From contig DXBR01000042.1 in the NCBI GenBank assembly GCA_019116455.1, positions 7,541 to 71,540 on the forward strand: a DNA stretch of 64,000 nt, read 5' to 3'. The notes under the pieces are model-generated. The model was given only the letters and a program-made list of their open reading frames with translations, had not been told where the DNA came from and ran no database searches. Every line of letters begins with the position of its first letter. Position 1 is the first letter of the stretch. Positions 34,880-43,160 of this stretch are shown piece by piece. The DNA comes from Anaerobutyricum stercoris (lineage in GTDB: Bacteria; Bacillota; Clostridia; Lachnospirales; Lachnospiraceae). The position numbers and the translations under genes were made by a program.

Positions 34880-34908
34880 ACTATATCATTGAAAATGTAT
34901 CCTGTCAA
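34880..34908 (-). promoter_or_regulatory. Promoter of the infC operon
   Basis: On the minus strand a perfect TTGACA (34908-34903), 17-base spacer and TATAGT (34885-34880) give a strong promoter. It begins eight bases after the dCMP deaminase stop. Confidence 0.85.
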
Positions 34909-34915
34909 GCTTTTT

Positions 34916-35395
34916 TTACAGGCACAGCTTAAGTTCTTTATCCTCCCGCTGATACTGACGATATGTAATACCCACCATATCGAGCATCCTCTTAGCCGCG
35001 ATGGTGGAATCCGTATCTGCATATTTGTCTGAATAATAGATCACTTCCGCAATGCCGGACTGGATGATCGCTTTCGTACATTCATTGCACGGAAACAGCG
35101 TCGTATAAATCCGGGCTCCCTTGAGCGATCCGCCTCCATAATTAAGGATGGCGTTAAGCTCCGCATGACAGACATAGAGATATTTGGTATCCAGGGGAGT
35201 TCCACGCCGCTCCCACGGCATACGGTCATCGTCACATCCCGTAGGCATCCCATTGTATCCCATGGACAGAATCTTGTTCTGGGGACTTACAATGCAGGCT
35301 CCGACCTGCGTATTATTATCTTTGCTCCGTTCCGCCGAAAGCATGGCGACTCCCATGAAATAGGCGTCCCAGGAAACGTAATCCTGTCTCTTCAT
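34916..35395 (-). CDS. dCMP deaminase
   Basis: The 159-residue zinc deaminase converts dCMP to dUMP for dTMP synthesis. The zinc motif is CHAELNAIL with PCNEC, and the start MKRQDYVSWDAYFMGVAMLSAERSKD is family-typical. ComEB of Bacillus is the same family. It has a terminator upstream (after lysC) and the infC promoter directly downstream. Confidence 0.93.
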   Translation of the reverse strand: MKRQDYVSWDAYFMGVAMLSAERSKDNNTQVGACIVSPQNKILSMGYNGMPTGCDDDRMPWERRGTPLDTKYLYVCHAELNAILNYGGGSLKGARIYTTLFPCNECTKAIIQSGIAEVIYYSDKYADTDSTIAAKRMLDMVGITYRQYQREDKELKLCL

Positions 35396-35437
35396 ATGAA
35401 TACCTCCATTCCTTAACTATCATAACACAAACGAGGC

Positions 35438-35477
35438 AAAAAAGAAAGGACTTTGCGGTGTTGCTGCCGCAAAGCCC
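35438..35477 (-). terminator. Terminator after lysC
   Basis: On the minus strand GGGCTTTGCGG, an eight-base loop and CCGCAAAGTCC are followed by TTTCTTTTTTG. Confidence 0.9.
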
Positions 35478-35526
35478 TGAAAAATCGTTATGCAAAATAT
35501 CATGCAGGATCTGTCCGCCCTGAAAA

Positions 35527-36735
35527 TCAGTCTGCCAGCGAAAACTTATCATGCACTGCGTTAATCGCTCTTTCTACATATTTCTGGTCAATGAGAACTG
35601 TAACACGGATCTCGGAAGTGCTGATCATCTTGATGTTTACGCCGCAGTCATAAAGCGCCTCAAACATAGATGCCGCCACGCCCGGATTACTCATCATGCC
35701 GGCGCCCACGATAGACAGCTTCGCCACATCTTTTTCCTCGTCAATCTTTTTGTAATCACTCTTCGGAAAGCTCTTCTGAATGATCGCCACTGCCTCGTCC
35801 GCCACATCTTCTGCCACAGTAAAGGAAATATCCTTTGTACCGTCGCGGCCGATGGACTGTAAGATCACATCCACATTGATATTGTATTTCGCCAGCGCAT
35901 TAAATAAATGGAAGGCGACTCCCGGTTCATCTTTTAATCCAACTACTGCAATTCTGGTGGCGTTTTTATCTACTGCCACGCCGCTGACAAGCATCTTTTC
36001 CATGTTTACTTCCTCCCTGACAATTGTTCCTTCGTTTGTATTTAAGCTTGAACGTACCACTAACTGTACTCCGTATTTTTTAGCCATCTCCACTGAACGG
36101 TTATGGAGAACTCCTGCGCCCAGTGTGGATAACTCCAGCATCTCATCATAAGTAATCTCATCCAGTTTGCGGGCATTTTTCACAAGACGCGGATCCGCAG
36201 TATACACGCCGTCCACATCCGTATAAATCTCACAGGCGTCGGCATGCAGTGCGGCGGCGAGAGCCACTGCCGTTGTATCAGATCCGCCGCGGCCCAGCGT
36301 TGTCAGATTGTCATACTTATCCACTCCCTGAAAACCGGTCACCAGCACGATCTTTCTCTGCTCCAGCTCATTTCTGATACGGTCTGTATCAATTCGTTTC
36401 AATCTGGCGTTGCCGTAACGGTGTGTGGTATGCATCGCTACCTGAAAGGCGTTTAAGGAAACGGCCGGAACTCCCAAAAAGCCCATGGCCAGCGCCATCA
36501 TAGATACGGAAATCTGCTCGCCGGTAGTTACCAGCATATCCATCTCCCGTTTGGATGGTCTTGGATTGATATCTCTGGCCATCTCAATGAGTTCATCGGT
36601 AGATTTGCCCATAGCGGACAAAACCACCACAATATCATGTCCCTTCTGATAATCTTCAATACATCTCTTTGCAACGTTAAAAATTCTCTCTTTGTTGCCG
36701 ACAGAGGTACCTCCAAATTTCTTAACGATTAACAT
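35527..36735 (-). CDS. lysC: Aspartate kinase
   Basis: The 402-residue enzyme phosphorylates aspartate, the first step to lysine, threonine and methionine. It begins IVKKFGGTSVG (kinase motif) and has GRGGSDTTAVALAAALHADACEIYTDVDGVYTADPR. The C-terminus holds two ACT domains for feedback control (RIAVVGLKDEPGVA and KLSIVGAGMMSNPGVA). It is a monofunctional kinase, not fused to homoserine dehydrogenase. It closes an ACT-hom-apgM-lysC run of four aspartate-family genes on one strand. Confidence 0.96.
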   Translation of the reverse strand: MLIVKKFGGTSVGNKERIFNVAKRCIEDYQKGHDIVVVLSAMGKSTDELIEMARDINPRPSKREMDMLVTTGEQISVSMMALAMGFLGVPAVSLNAFQVAMHTTHRYGNARLKRIDTDRIRNELEQRKIVLVTGFQGVDKYDNLTTLGRGGSDTTAVALAAALHADACEIYTDVDGVYTADPRLVKNARKLDEITYDEMLELSTLGAGVLHNRSVEMAKKYGVQLVVRSSLNTNEGTIVREEVNMEKMLVSGVAVDKNATRIAVVGLKDEPGVAFHLFNALAKYNINVDVILQSIGRDGTKDISFTVAEDVADEAVAIIQKSFPKSDYKKIDEEKDVAKLSIVGAGMMSNPGVAASMFEALYDCGVNIKMISTSEIRVTVLIDQKYVERAINAVHDKFSLAD

Positions 36736-36762
36736 AGTGTCCTCCTGATTTCTAATGGTATT

Positions 36763-37962
36763 TTAATCTAAAAAGTATTCCATCAACGCTGCGCCTGACG
36801 GCATGTCGATGCCGGAGGCTGCCGCCTCTCTCTCATTATAATGCCACATGCGGCTGCCGTGATTGGTGCTGTCAAACAGCATATACGGCACAGGATCGCT
36901 GGAATGAGTCCGCAGCACGATCGGCGTCGGATGATCCGGAAGAACCAGCATACGATAATCCTCACCGGAAGCGTCCATGCCTTCCTTCACCACCCTGATG
37001 ACTCTCTGATCTAGGTACTCAATGGATTTTATTTTGCGTTCCACGCTGCCCTGGTGTCCCATCTCATCCGGTGCTTCCACATGGATGTAGGCAAAATCAT
37101 AACCGTCTTTTGTGAGCGCGTCTACCGCTGCCTGAGCCTTGCCCTCATAATTGGTCTCCAGCGTTCCGTCTGCTCCCTCCACAATGATATTGTGAAGACC
37201 GGCGCCCACGCCGATTCCTTTGAGCAGGTCCACTGCGGAGATCATAACGCCGCGTTTTCCTGTTTTTTCTGTAAAATCATCCAGCGCCGGTTTCGTTCCC
37301 GCGCCCCAGAACCAGAGCGAGTTGGCCTTATGAAGTCCCGCCTTCTCTCTGGCAACGTTAATCGGATGATTGTTGAGAATCTCATAACTTTTTTCCATCA
37401 TCTCCGCCAGCAGTTTCTCTTTCGGCAGATAATTTCCGATGGTCTTTGTCAGGATGTCATGAGGCGGCGTCAGCTCCACTACATTTCCTTTATCCCAGAT
37501 CAGCAGATGACGGTAACTGGTTCCTGTATAGAAATGGAACATTTCATTGCCGAAGGCTTCCTGTACCGCCTGAATGAGAACGTCCGCATCCTCTGTGGAA
37601 ATCTCCCCCGCGCTGTGATCGATCATTTTCTTGTCTTTATATTCTGTCTCCTCATCGGAAACTGTCACGATATTGCACCGGATGGCAATATCGGTATCTT
37701 TCATAGGAACGCCGATGCTCAGAGCCTCCAGCGGAGAACGCCCCGTATAATATTTCTTCGGATCATAGCCAAGCACGGAAAGATTCGCCGTATCACTTCC
37801 CGGACTCATACCTGACGGAATGGTGTGCACCTGGCCGATCTCTGATTTCTGCGCCAATTCATCCATCATCGGGGTATTGGCATATTCCAGCGGCGTCTGC
37901 TCGTTCAGTTCATCTATAGGATAATCTGCCATGCCATCGCCAAGCACCACGATATATTTCAT
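36763..37962 (-). CDS. apgM: Cofactor-independent phosphoglycerate mutase-like enzyme; proposed homoserine kinase
   Basis: The 399-residue protein is of the archaeal-type (COG3635) alkaline-phosphatase superfamily. It has MKYIVVLGDGMADYP, MSPGSDTANLSVLGYDP with the Ser nucleophile, HVEAPDEMGHQG and a metal site at LVLPDHPTPI. The family name is phosphoglycerate mutase, but members placed between hom and lysC have been proposed as homoserine kinases. Here it sits exactly between hom and lysC, and no thrB is seen. I favour homoserine kinase. AAAGGAG precedes ATG 37962. Confidence 0.85.
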   Translation of the reverse strand: MKYIVVLGDGMADYPIDELNEQTPLEYANTPMMDELAQKSEIGQVHTIPSGMSPGSDTANLSVLGYDPKKYYTGRSPLEALSIGVPMKDTDIAIRCNIVTVSDEETEYKDKKMIDHSAGEISTEDADVLIQAVQEAFGNEMFHFYTGTSYRHLLIWDKGNVVELTPPHDILTKTIGNYLPKEKLLAEMMEKSYEILNNHPINVAREKAGLHKANSLWFWGAGTKPALDDFTEKTGKRGVMISAVDLLKGIGVGAGLHNIIVEGADGTLETNYEGKAQAAVDALTKDGYDFAYIHVEAPDEMGHQGSVERKIKSIEYLDQRVIRVVKEGMDASGEDYRMLVLPDHPTPIVLRTHSSDPVPYMLFDSTNHGSRMWHYNEREAAASGIDMPSGAALMEYFLD

Positions 37963-38092
37963 AATAAAGTCTCCTTTCACAAAAGATTACCGGAAAGAAT
38001 CTTCAGCTTTGCACCTGCTCTCTCCGATAATCTCATCTGTCATCATTTAGTTTATCAGACGGGCGAAAAAACGTCCCGCGATCTGTTTTTCT

Positions 38093-39301
38093 TTATGCGT
38101 CAATACGAATCATATTAAGAATATCATCAAACTGATCTGCAGCCTTGTGGTAGTCGCTTTCTTTCATGACTCCGGTCACAAAGGCTGTCTCTTCAATGCC
38201 ATCCACCTTCACCGGCTCCACAGCGCCGAACGCTTTCTCTACAGACTCCAGAGAAACCTCTTTTGGCATGCGGACGAAATACCGTCTCTCAAATCCTCCG
38301 AAATCACTGAGCGGAAGCTTCTCCTGCTCCCAGATCATCTTAATATGAGTTCCCATATGCTTCACACAATCCACAACATCGGCTGCCACAGCGCTGGCTG
38401 TCGGGAGCTTGCCGGCTCCTCTGCCGTAGAACATAGTGTCGTCCACCATGTTTCCGTGTACAAAAATGGCGTTGAACACATCCTTGACTCCCGCCAGCGG
38501 GTGATAGTGATCGATGAGCATCGGGCAAACCATGGCGTACAGCTTGCCGTCGTCGCTCCAGCTCTTTCCGAGGAGCTTGATACATTTCTTCATCTGACGG
38601 GCATACTGGAAATCCTCCGCGGAAATGTTCGTGATACCCTCGGTATGCACATCCTCGAAATCCACCTGCTTGCCGTAGGCAAGGGAGGTGAGGATCGCGA
38701 TCTTCCGGCAGGCGTCATATCCTTCGATATCCGCTTCCGGGTGCAGCTCCGCGTACCCCTTCTCCTGCGCTTCTTTGAGCACCTCATCAAAGGCAATGCC
38801 CTCTTCTTCCATCTTGGTCAGCATGTAGTTCGTTGTTCCGTTTAAGATACCGCTGATCTCCTCGATCACGTCGGCTGTCAGGCACTGGGTCAGCGGACGG
38901 ATGATTGGAATACCGCCTCCCACGCTGGCCTCAAACAGGAAATTAGCCTTCTTTTCCTTTGCGATGCCGATGAGCTCCGCACCGTATTTTGCCACCAGCT
39001 CCTTGTTGGAAGTGGCTACGCTTCTTCCCTGCAGCAGGGCTGTTTTTACAAAGGTGTACGCCGGCTCCAGACCGCCCATACACTCTACAACAATCTGAAT
39101 ATCTTCATCTTCTTCAATGATCTTATAATCATGGACTACCTTATCCTGATTAGGGTCGCCCGGAAAATCTCTCAGGTCAAGGATTCTTTTTACTACAATC
39201 CTGTCTCCTGCCTTCTTCTCGATACTGTCTGCATTGGTCTGCAGCACCTCTACCACGCCGGCGCCAATGGTGCCGTATCCTAACACTGCAACGTTTATCA
39301 T
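38093..39301 (-). CDS. hom: Homoserine dehydrogenase
   Basis: The 402-residue NAD(P)-dependent enzyme reduces aspartate semialdehyde to homoserine. It has the Rossmann start INVAVLGYGTIGAGVVEVL, the catalytic region with FLFEASVGGGIPIIRPL, and GTTNYMLTKMEE. The C-terminal ACT domain gives threonine feedback. I chose ATG 39301, behind GAGGAGG. The ACT-domain gene lies 85 bases upstream. Confidence 0.95.
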   Translation of the reverse strand: MINVAVLGYGTIGAGVVEVLQTNADSIEKKAGDRIVVKRILDLRDFPGDPNQDKVVHDYKIIEEDEDIQIVVECMGGLEPAYTFVKTALLQGRSVATSNKELVAKYGAELIGIAKEKKANFLFEASVGGGIPIIRPLTQCLTADVIEEISGILNGTTNYMLTKMEEEGIAFDEVLKEAQEKGYAELHPEADIEGYDACRKIAILTSLAYGKQVDFEDVHTEGITNISAEDFQYARQMKKCIKLLGKSWSDDGKLYAMVCPMLIDHYHPLAGVKDVFNAIFVHGNMVDDTMFYGRGAGKLPTASAVAADVVDCVKHMGTHIKMIWEQEKLPLSDFGGFERRYFVRMPKEVSLESVEKAFGAVEPVKVDGIEETAFVTGVMKESDYHKAADQFDDILNMIRIDA

Positions 39302-39386
39302 CACTGTCCTCCTCAATTCTTCTTTCTGTCCGGCAGACGGTCATCTCCTCCCGGAAAATCATCCTCATGCCGGTATTGTGCCTTCG

Positions 39387-39830
39387 TTATTCTGCTGAAA
39401 CAATCTTAAGATTATGGATACCGCGGGCATCCGCTATCTTCTCAAACAGTTCCGTCACATCATCAGTCGTCGGAAGAACCAGCACGCTCAGCGTAATGAG
39501 CGCGATATGATTCACCGGAATACTCTGATGAATGGACAAAATATTTGCATTGCATTCCGCAACCACCTTCAGTACATTGGATAAAAGGCCGGGGCGGTCT
39601 TCCATCTCCATGACAAAAGTTATGGTCTTTCCCTGAATCTTTTCATGAATCGGAAATATATCATCTTTATATTTATAATAAGAGCTGCGGCTGATCCCTA
39701 CGGCATCAATCGCCTCCCGTATCGTCTTCACTCTGCCCGCGCCCAGCAGGTTATTCACTTCCGCCACTTTAAGAAGAACTTCCGGAAGAGCCTTTTTCTT
39801 TACCATATAAAATTTAAACGCATTCTCCAT
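39387..39830 (-). CDS. ACT-domain protein (PheB/UPF0735-like)
   Basis: The 147-residue protein has an N-terminal helical part with VKTIREAIDAVGISRSSYYKYKD (a putative helix-turn-helix) and a C-terminal ACT domain (TFVMEMEDRPGLLSNVLKVVAECNANILSIHQ). This is the PheB layout. ACT domains bind amino acids, and with the HTH-like part it may be an amino-acid-responsive regulator of the hom-apgM-lysC genes downstream. That function is inferred. ATG 39830 follows GAGGGATTTT. Confidence 0.85.
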   Translation of the reverse strand: MENAFKFYMVKKKALPEVLLKVAEVNNLLGAGRVKTIREAIDAVGISRSSYYKYKDDIFPIHEKIQGKTITFVMEMEDRPGLLSNVLKVVAECNANILSIHQSIPVNHIALITLSVLVLPTTDDVTELFEKIADARGIHNLKIVSAE

Positions 39831-39895
39831 AAAATCCCTCTGTCTCCCCTGTGCGGTATTACATTTACCAAAATACGAGCTAAAAAGTACGTCAC

Positions 39896-39951
39896 ACAAA
39901 TACATTTGTATGCCCAGGAAAGATACTATCACATTCTTTTCCAATGTGCAA
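39896..39951 (-). promoter_or_regulatory. Promoter and possible operator of the ACT-hom-apgM-lysC operon
   Basis: On the minus strand TTGCAC (39951-39946), a 17-base spacer and TAGTAT (39928-39923), preceded by TG as an extended -10 element, form the promoter. A perfect inverted repeat ACAAAT-GT-ATTTGT lies at 39909-39896, near or just after the transcription start, where a repressor could bind. Confidence 0.65.
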
Positions 39952-39987
39952 CACTCATTTTAACATTTTGATAAAAAAGTGCAAAAA

Positions 39988-40079
39988 AGGAGTGCTGCAA
40001 AATATCCTCTGATCCGGACATGCGCGCCTGCCTTCCCGGCAGGCTGCGCGCCCGGCACGGATTATTTTACAACAACTCC
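39988..40079. repeat. About 90-bp imperfect palindrome downstream of the HD-domain gene
   Basis: The core GCGCGCCTGCC (40022-40032) pairs with GGCAGGC-t-GCGCGC (40038-40051) around a five-base loop. Outer arms continue with mismatches: AAAATATCC (39999-40007) with GGATTATTTT (40059-40068), and GGAGT near 39989 with ACTCC near 40074. On the minus strand the stem ends CTCCTTTTTTG, so it could be a long terminator for the HD/EF-G operon, or a mobile palindromic repeat. Confidence 0.7.
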
Positions 40080-40125
40080 CTGCAATAATTCAATATTTAC
40101 ATATCACTTTCGATGATATCTATGA

Positions 40126-40680
40126 TTATTCATCGGCAATTACATCTCCAAATACCATCTCCACCATCCGCCGAAACTCCTGATACTCTTCCAGATCGGA
40201 CAGATCTGACAGTGCTTCGCAAAGTCCATGGTAATACCGGCCCTGCATCCGCTTGTCCTTCATGTTAAATCGCTGCCAGAGTTCATCTCCCAATTTAATA
40301 TAATCAGCGTAAAAACAGCGTATATTGGACAGTTTATCTCCCAGCGCGACAATCTTAGCTTCCCTCATAGGTTCTTTTTTGAGAGAACGGACGGTGGCCG
40401 CCTTCCTCTCCTCCCAGCTCTTGTCTTTATCCTCGCTTTCCAGTCCGACAATACGCGCCACTCTGTCGCCGAACTCCCGACGGATATCATCAAGGGTCAC
40501 TGCATCGCAGTCTTCCACTGTATCATGAAGAACCGCAGCGGCAATTACTTCCTCATCGTCTGTTATCCTGGATACGATCATCCCCACTTCCAGAGGATGA
40601 AAAATATAAGGTATTTCCGTCCCTTTCCGCGGCTGTCCCTCATGGGCCTTTACCGCAAATGCAATCGCCTTATTAATCAT
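40126..40680 (-). CDS. HD-domain hydrolase, small alarmone (Mesh1)-like
   Basis: The 184-residue protein resembles the hydrolase half of SpoT. It reads AIAFAVKAHEGQPRKGTEIPYIFHPLEVG, HDTVEDCD (HD motif), and ALGDKLSNIR. Stand-alone proteins of this type (Mesh1/SAH) hydrolyse (p)ppGpp or related nucleotides. No synthetase domain is present. It starts two bases after the stop of the EF-G-like gene, so they are cotranslated. Confidence 0.88.
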   Translation of the reverse strand: MINKAIAFAVKAHEGQPRKGTEIPYIFHPLEVGMIVSRITDDEEVIAAAVLHDTVEDCDAVTLDDIRREFGDRVARIVGLESEDKDKSWEERKAATVRSLKKEPMREAKIVALGDKLSNIRCFYADYIKLGDELWQRFNMKDKRMQGRYYHGLCEALSDLSDLEEYQEFRRMVEMVFGDVIADE

Positions 40681-40682
40681 AT

Positions 40683-42776
40683 TTATTTTTCATTCTCCTT
40701 TTCTGCTTCCGCTTCTTTTAATACTTTTTCCTGTGCGTCAGCAGGCATCTGTTCGTAGCGGCTGAACGTATAGGAGAACTCTCCGCTTCCACCGGTCATA
40801 GAACGAAGATCCGTAGAATATCCCACCAGACTTGCCAGAGGAATATCTGCCTCCAGTTCCTGTCTTCCGCCCGGCAGCGGATTCATACCGAGAATACGTC
40901 CGCGGCGCTTATTCAGGTCGCCCATAACGTCTCCCGTATTGGAATCTAAAACATCCACCTTAAGATTAACAATCGGCTCAAGGAGAACCGGTTTGGCATC
41001 CATAACGCCATTCTTAAACGCTGTGATCGCAGCCATCTTGAAAGCCATCTCCGAAGAATCCACCGGATGGTAGGAACCGTCGATCAGCGTTGCGTGGATA
41101 CCGACAACCGGATATCCTGCCAAAGGCCCTTTCAGGCAGCTTTCCGCAACACCTTTCTCCACTGCCGGGAAGTAGTTCTTCGGCACGGCTCCGCCGAAAA
41201 TCTTCTCGTCAAATACATATGGAGTCTCCAGGTCTCCGGACGGCTCAAACTGCATTAATACATCGCCGTACTGGCCATGTCCGCCGGACTGTTTCTTATA
41301 TTTGCCGCGAACTTCCACGCTGCCGCGGATGGTCTCTTTGAAAGCAACTTTTGGTTTTACCAGGTCGATCTCTACTTTATATCTGTCAGCCAGCTTGCTT
41401 CTTACGATCTCCAGATGCTGGTCGCCCAGTCCGTAAAGGAGCATCTGACGGTTTGCCTTGTCGTTGACTTCTTTCAGCGTCAGGTCTTCATCCATAAGCT
41501 TCTTCAGAGCGGAGGAAACTTTATCCTCATCTCCTTTTGTCTTGGTGACATAACGCATAAATGTATACGGTTCCGGCATCTCTGCCTTCTCAAATACGAT
41601 CGGATTGGCCTTCGGTGACAATGTATCGCCGGTCTTTGTCACAGACAGTTTGGCGATGGCTCCGATATCGCCGGCATAAAGAGCGTTTACTTCAAACTGT
41701 TCTTTTCCTCTTAATACATAGAGCTTACCGATACGTTCCTCTGTATCTTTATTGCCGTTATAGATAGCCGTATCCGGTTTTAAGATACCATCGGTAACCT
41801 TTACCAGAGAGAAACGTCCCACAAACGGGTCAGCGATGGTCTTGAACACATAAGCGCTGACAGGCTGGGATACATCATAAGTTGCGGTTACCGGCTCCCC
41901 TGTCTTCACCTTGGTTCCTGTAAACTGGTCATTCACCATGCCAGGCGCAGAGAAATATTTCACCATATCGTTCAAAAGAATATTTGCGCCGTAGTCTGTG
42001 TTGATCGCGCCGCAGATAACCGGCATCAGATCTCTTCTTGCTACCGAACCGATAATCGCGTTCTTGATCTCTTCTTCCGTGAAAGGCTCTTCAGCAAAGA
42101 ACTTCTCCATCAGATCTTCGCTGGTCTCTGCCACACCTTCCATAAGCTGCATGCGGTAATCATCCAGCTCGTCATTCTCTCCCTCTTCCACAACTACCTC
42201 GTCGTAGCTTCCGTTTGGCTGAAGACGGCACTCAAGCATCTTAACGGCATTGATAAATCCTTTGAAGACGCTGCCCTCTTTCATCGGCATATGGAAAGGT
42301 ACGATCTTGTTACCATAACTCTCTCTCAGCTCGTCCACGATGGCGGAAGCATCCACATGCTCATCCTCCACGCAGGTAATATATACGATAACCGGAATGC
42401 CCTTCTTGGCGCAGAAATCAAAACTTCTTCTTGTTCCCACTTCCACTCCGGACTTACCATTGATAACAATAACTGCCGCGTCCGCAACGCTCAACGCCTC
42501 GTAGACCTCGCCGGAAAAATCAAACAGACCCGGCGTATCCAGCAGGTTCACCTTAACATTATCCACTTCCAGAGGAATCACTGATGACTGAATGGAGAAC
42601 TTTCTCTTAATCTCTTCTTTGTCATAATCACTTACCGTTCCACCTTCAGCTACCGTTCTAACTCGTTTGATGATACCAGTCGTAAACGCCATGGATTCAA
42701 TGAGAGATGTCTTTCCACAGCCGCCATGTCCCAGTAAAACGACGTTTCTAATGTTCTCGGTTGCATATACGTTCAT
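40683..42776 (-). CDS. Elongation factor G paralogue (EF-G2-like)
   Basis: The 697-residue protein has EF-G architecture: G1 GHGGCGKT at residues 16-23, G3 DTPG at 80-83, domain II through V, and an EF-G C-terminus with YSTDLRSMTGGSG. The G4 motif, NKxD in canonical EF-G, reads ITCVED at 133-138. Related paralogues I know have TDMD at this site, so a non-NKxD G4 seems a feature of the subgroup. Ribosome action is likely, but guanine specificity could differ. ATG 42776 follows GGGAGG. Confidence 0.9.
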   Translation of the reverse strand: MNVYATENIRNVVLLGHGGCGKTSLIESMAFTTGIIKRVRTVAEGGTVSDYDKEEIKRKFSIQSSVIPLEVDNVKVNLLDTPGLFDFSGEVYEALSVADAAVIVINGKSGVEVGTRRSFDFCAKKGIPVIVYITCVEDEHVDASAIVDELRESYGNKIVPFHMPMKEGSVFKGFINAVKMLECRLQPNGSYDEVVVEEGENDELDDYRMQLMEGVAETSEDLMEKFFAEEPFTEEEIKNAIIGSVARRDLMPVICGAINTDYGANILLNDMVKYFSAPGMVNDQFTGTKVKTGEPVTATYDVSQPVSAYVFKTIADPFVGRFSLVKVTDGILKPDTAIYNGNKDTEERIGKLYVLRGKEQFEVNALYAGDIGAIAKLSVTKTGDTLSPKANPIVFEKAEMPEPYTFMRYVTKTKGDEDKVSSALKKLMDEDLTLKEVNDKANRQMLLYGLGDQHLEIVRSKLADRYKVEIDLVKPKVAFKETIRGSVEVRGKYKKQSGGHGQYGDVLMQFEPSGDLETPYVFDEKIFGGAVPKNYFPAVEKGVAESCLKGPLAGYPVVGIHATLIDGSYHPVDSSEMAFKMAAITAFKNGVMDAKPVLLEPIVNLKVDVLDSNTGDVMGDLNKRRGRILGMNPLPGGRQELEADIPLASLVGYSTDLRSMTGGSGEFSYTFSRYEQMPADAQEKVLKEAEAEKENEK

Positions 42777-42999
42777 AATCAGTTCCTCCCGTGTTGTAAT
42801 TAATATCGTGTTCGGATGAAAAAGCACAAAAAATTTGTCGAATCAACGAATTTTTATGTTATTTCCAAACAACTCTATGTCTATTTTACTAAAAAATCAC
42901 CAATATTACAAGAGAAATCTAATATATTTTGAACAATTCAGCCATGCGTCTGAAAAGATAAGAATGCCAGCGCCCGCGTCACTTTAACACTAAAAAGCG

Positions 43000-43057
43000 T
43001 TGACACGTCTCGTTTTTCCGTGTATTATTTGACACAGGCTGATTTCCTATATAAAAT
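43000..43057 (+). promoter_or_regulatory. Tandem promoters of tyrA-aroA
   Basis: P1: TTGACA (43000-43005), a 17-base spacer and TATTAT (43023-43028). P2: TTGACA (43029-43034), a 17-base spacer and TAAAAT (43052-43057). The second -35 box starts directly after the first -10 box. The 12-base direct repeat ATTCAGCCATGC occurs at 42936-42947 and 43068-43079, on either side of these promoters. Confidence 0.8.
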
Positions 43058-43160
43058 GATTGTGACCATTCAGCCATGCAAAAGCAAAAGCAGCGTTAGC
43101 AGTTGACTTTTATATATATGGCATTATCGCAAAACGACAAACATTTGGAGGTTTATCATA

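Noticed and set aside
42777..43160. A small gene in the gap between the EF-G-like gene and tyrA
   Set aside because: No frame with a ribosome binding site was found. The gap is explained by tandem promoters and repeats.
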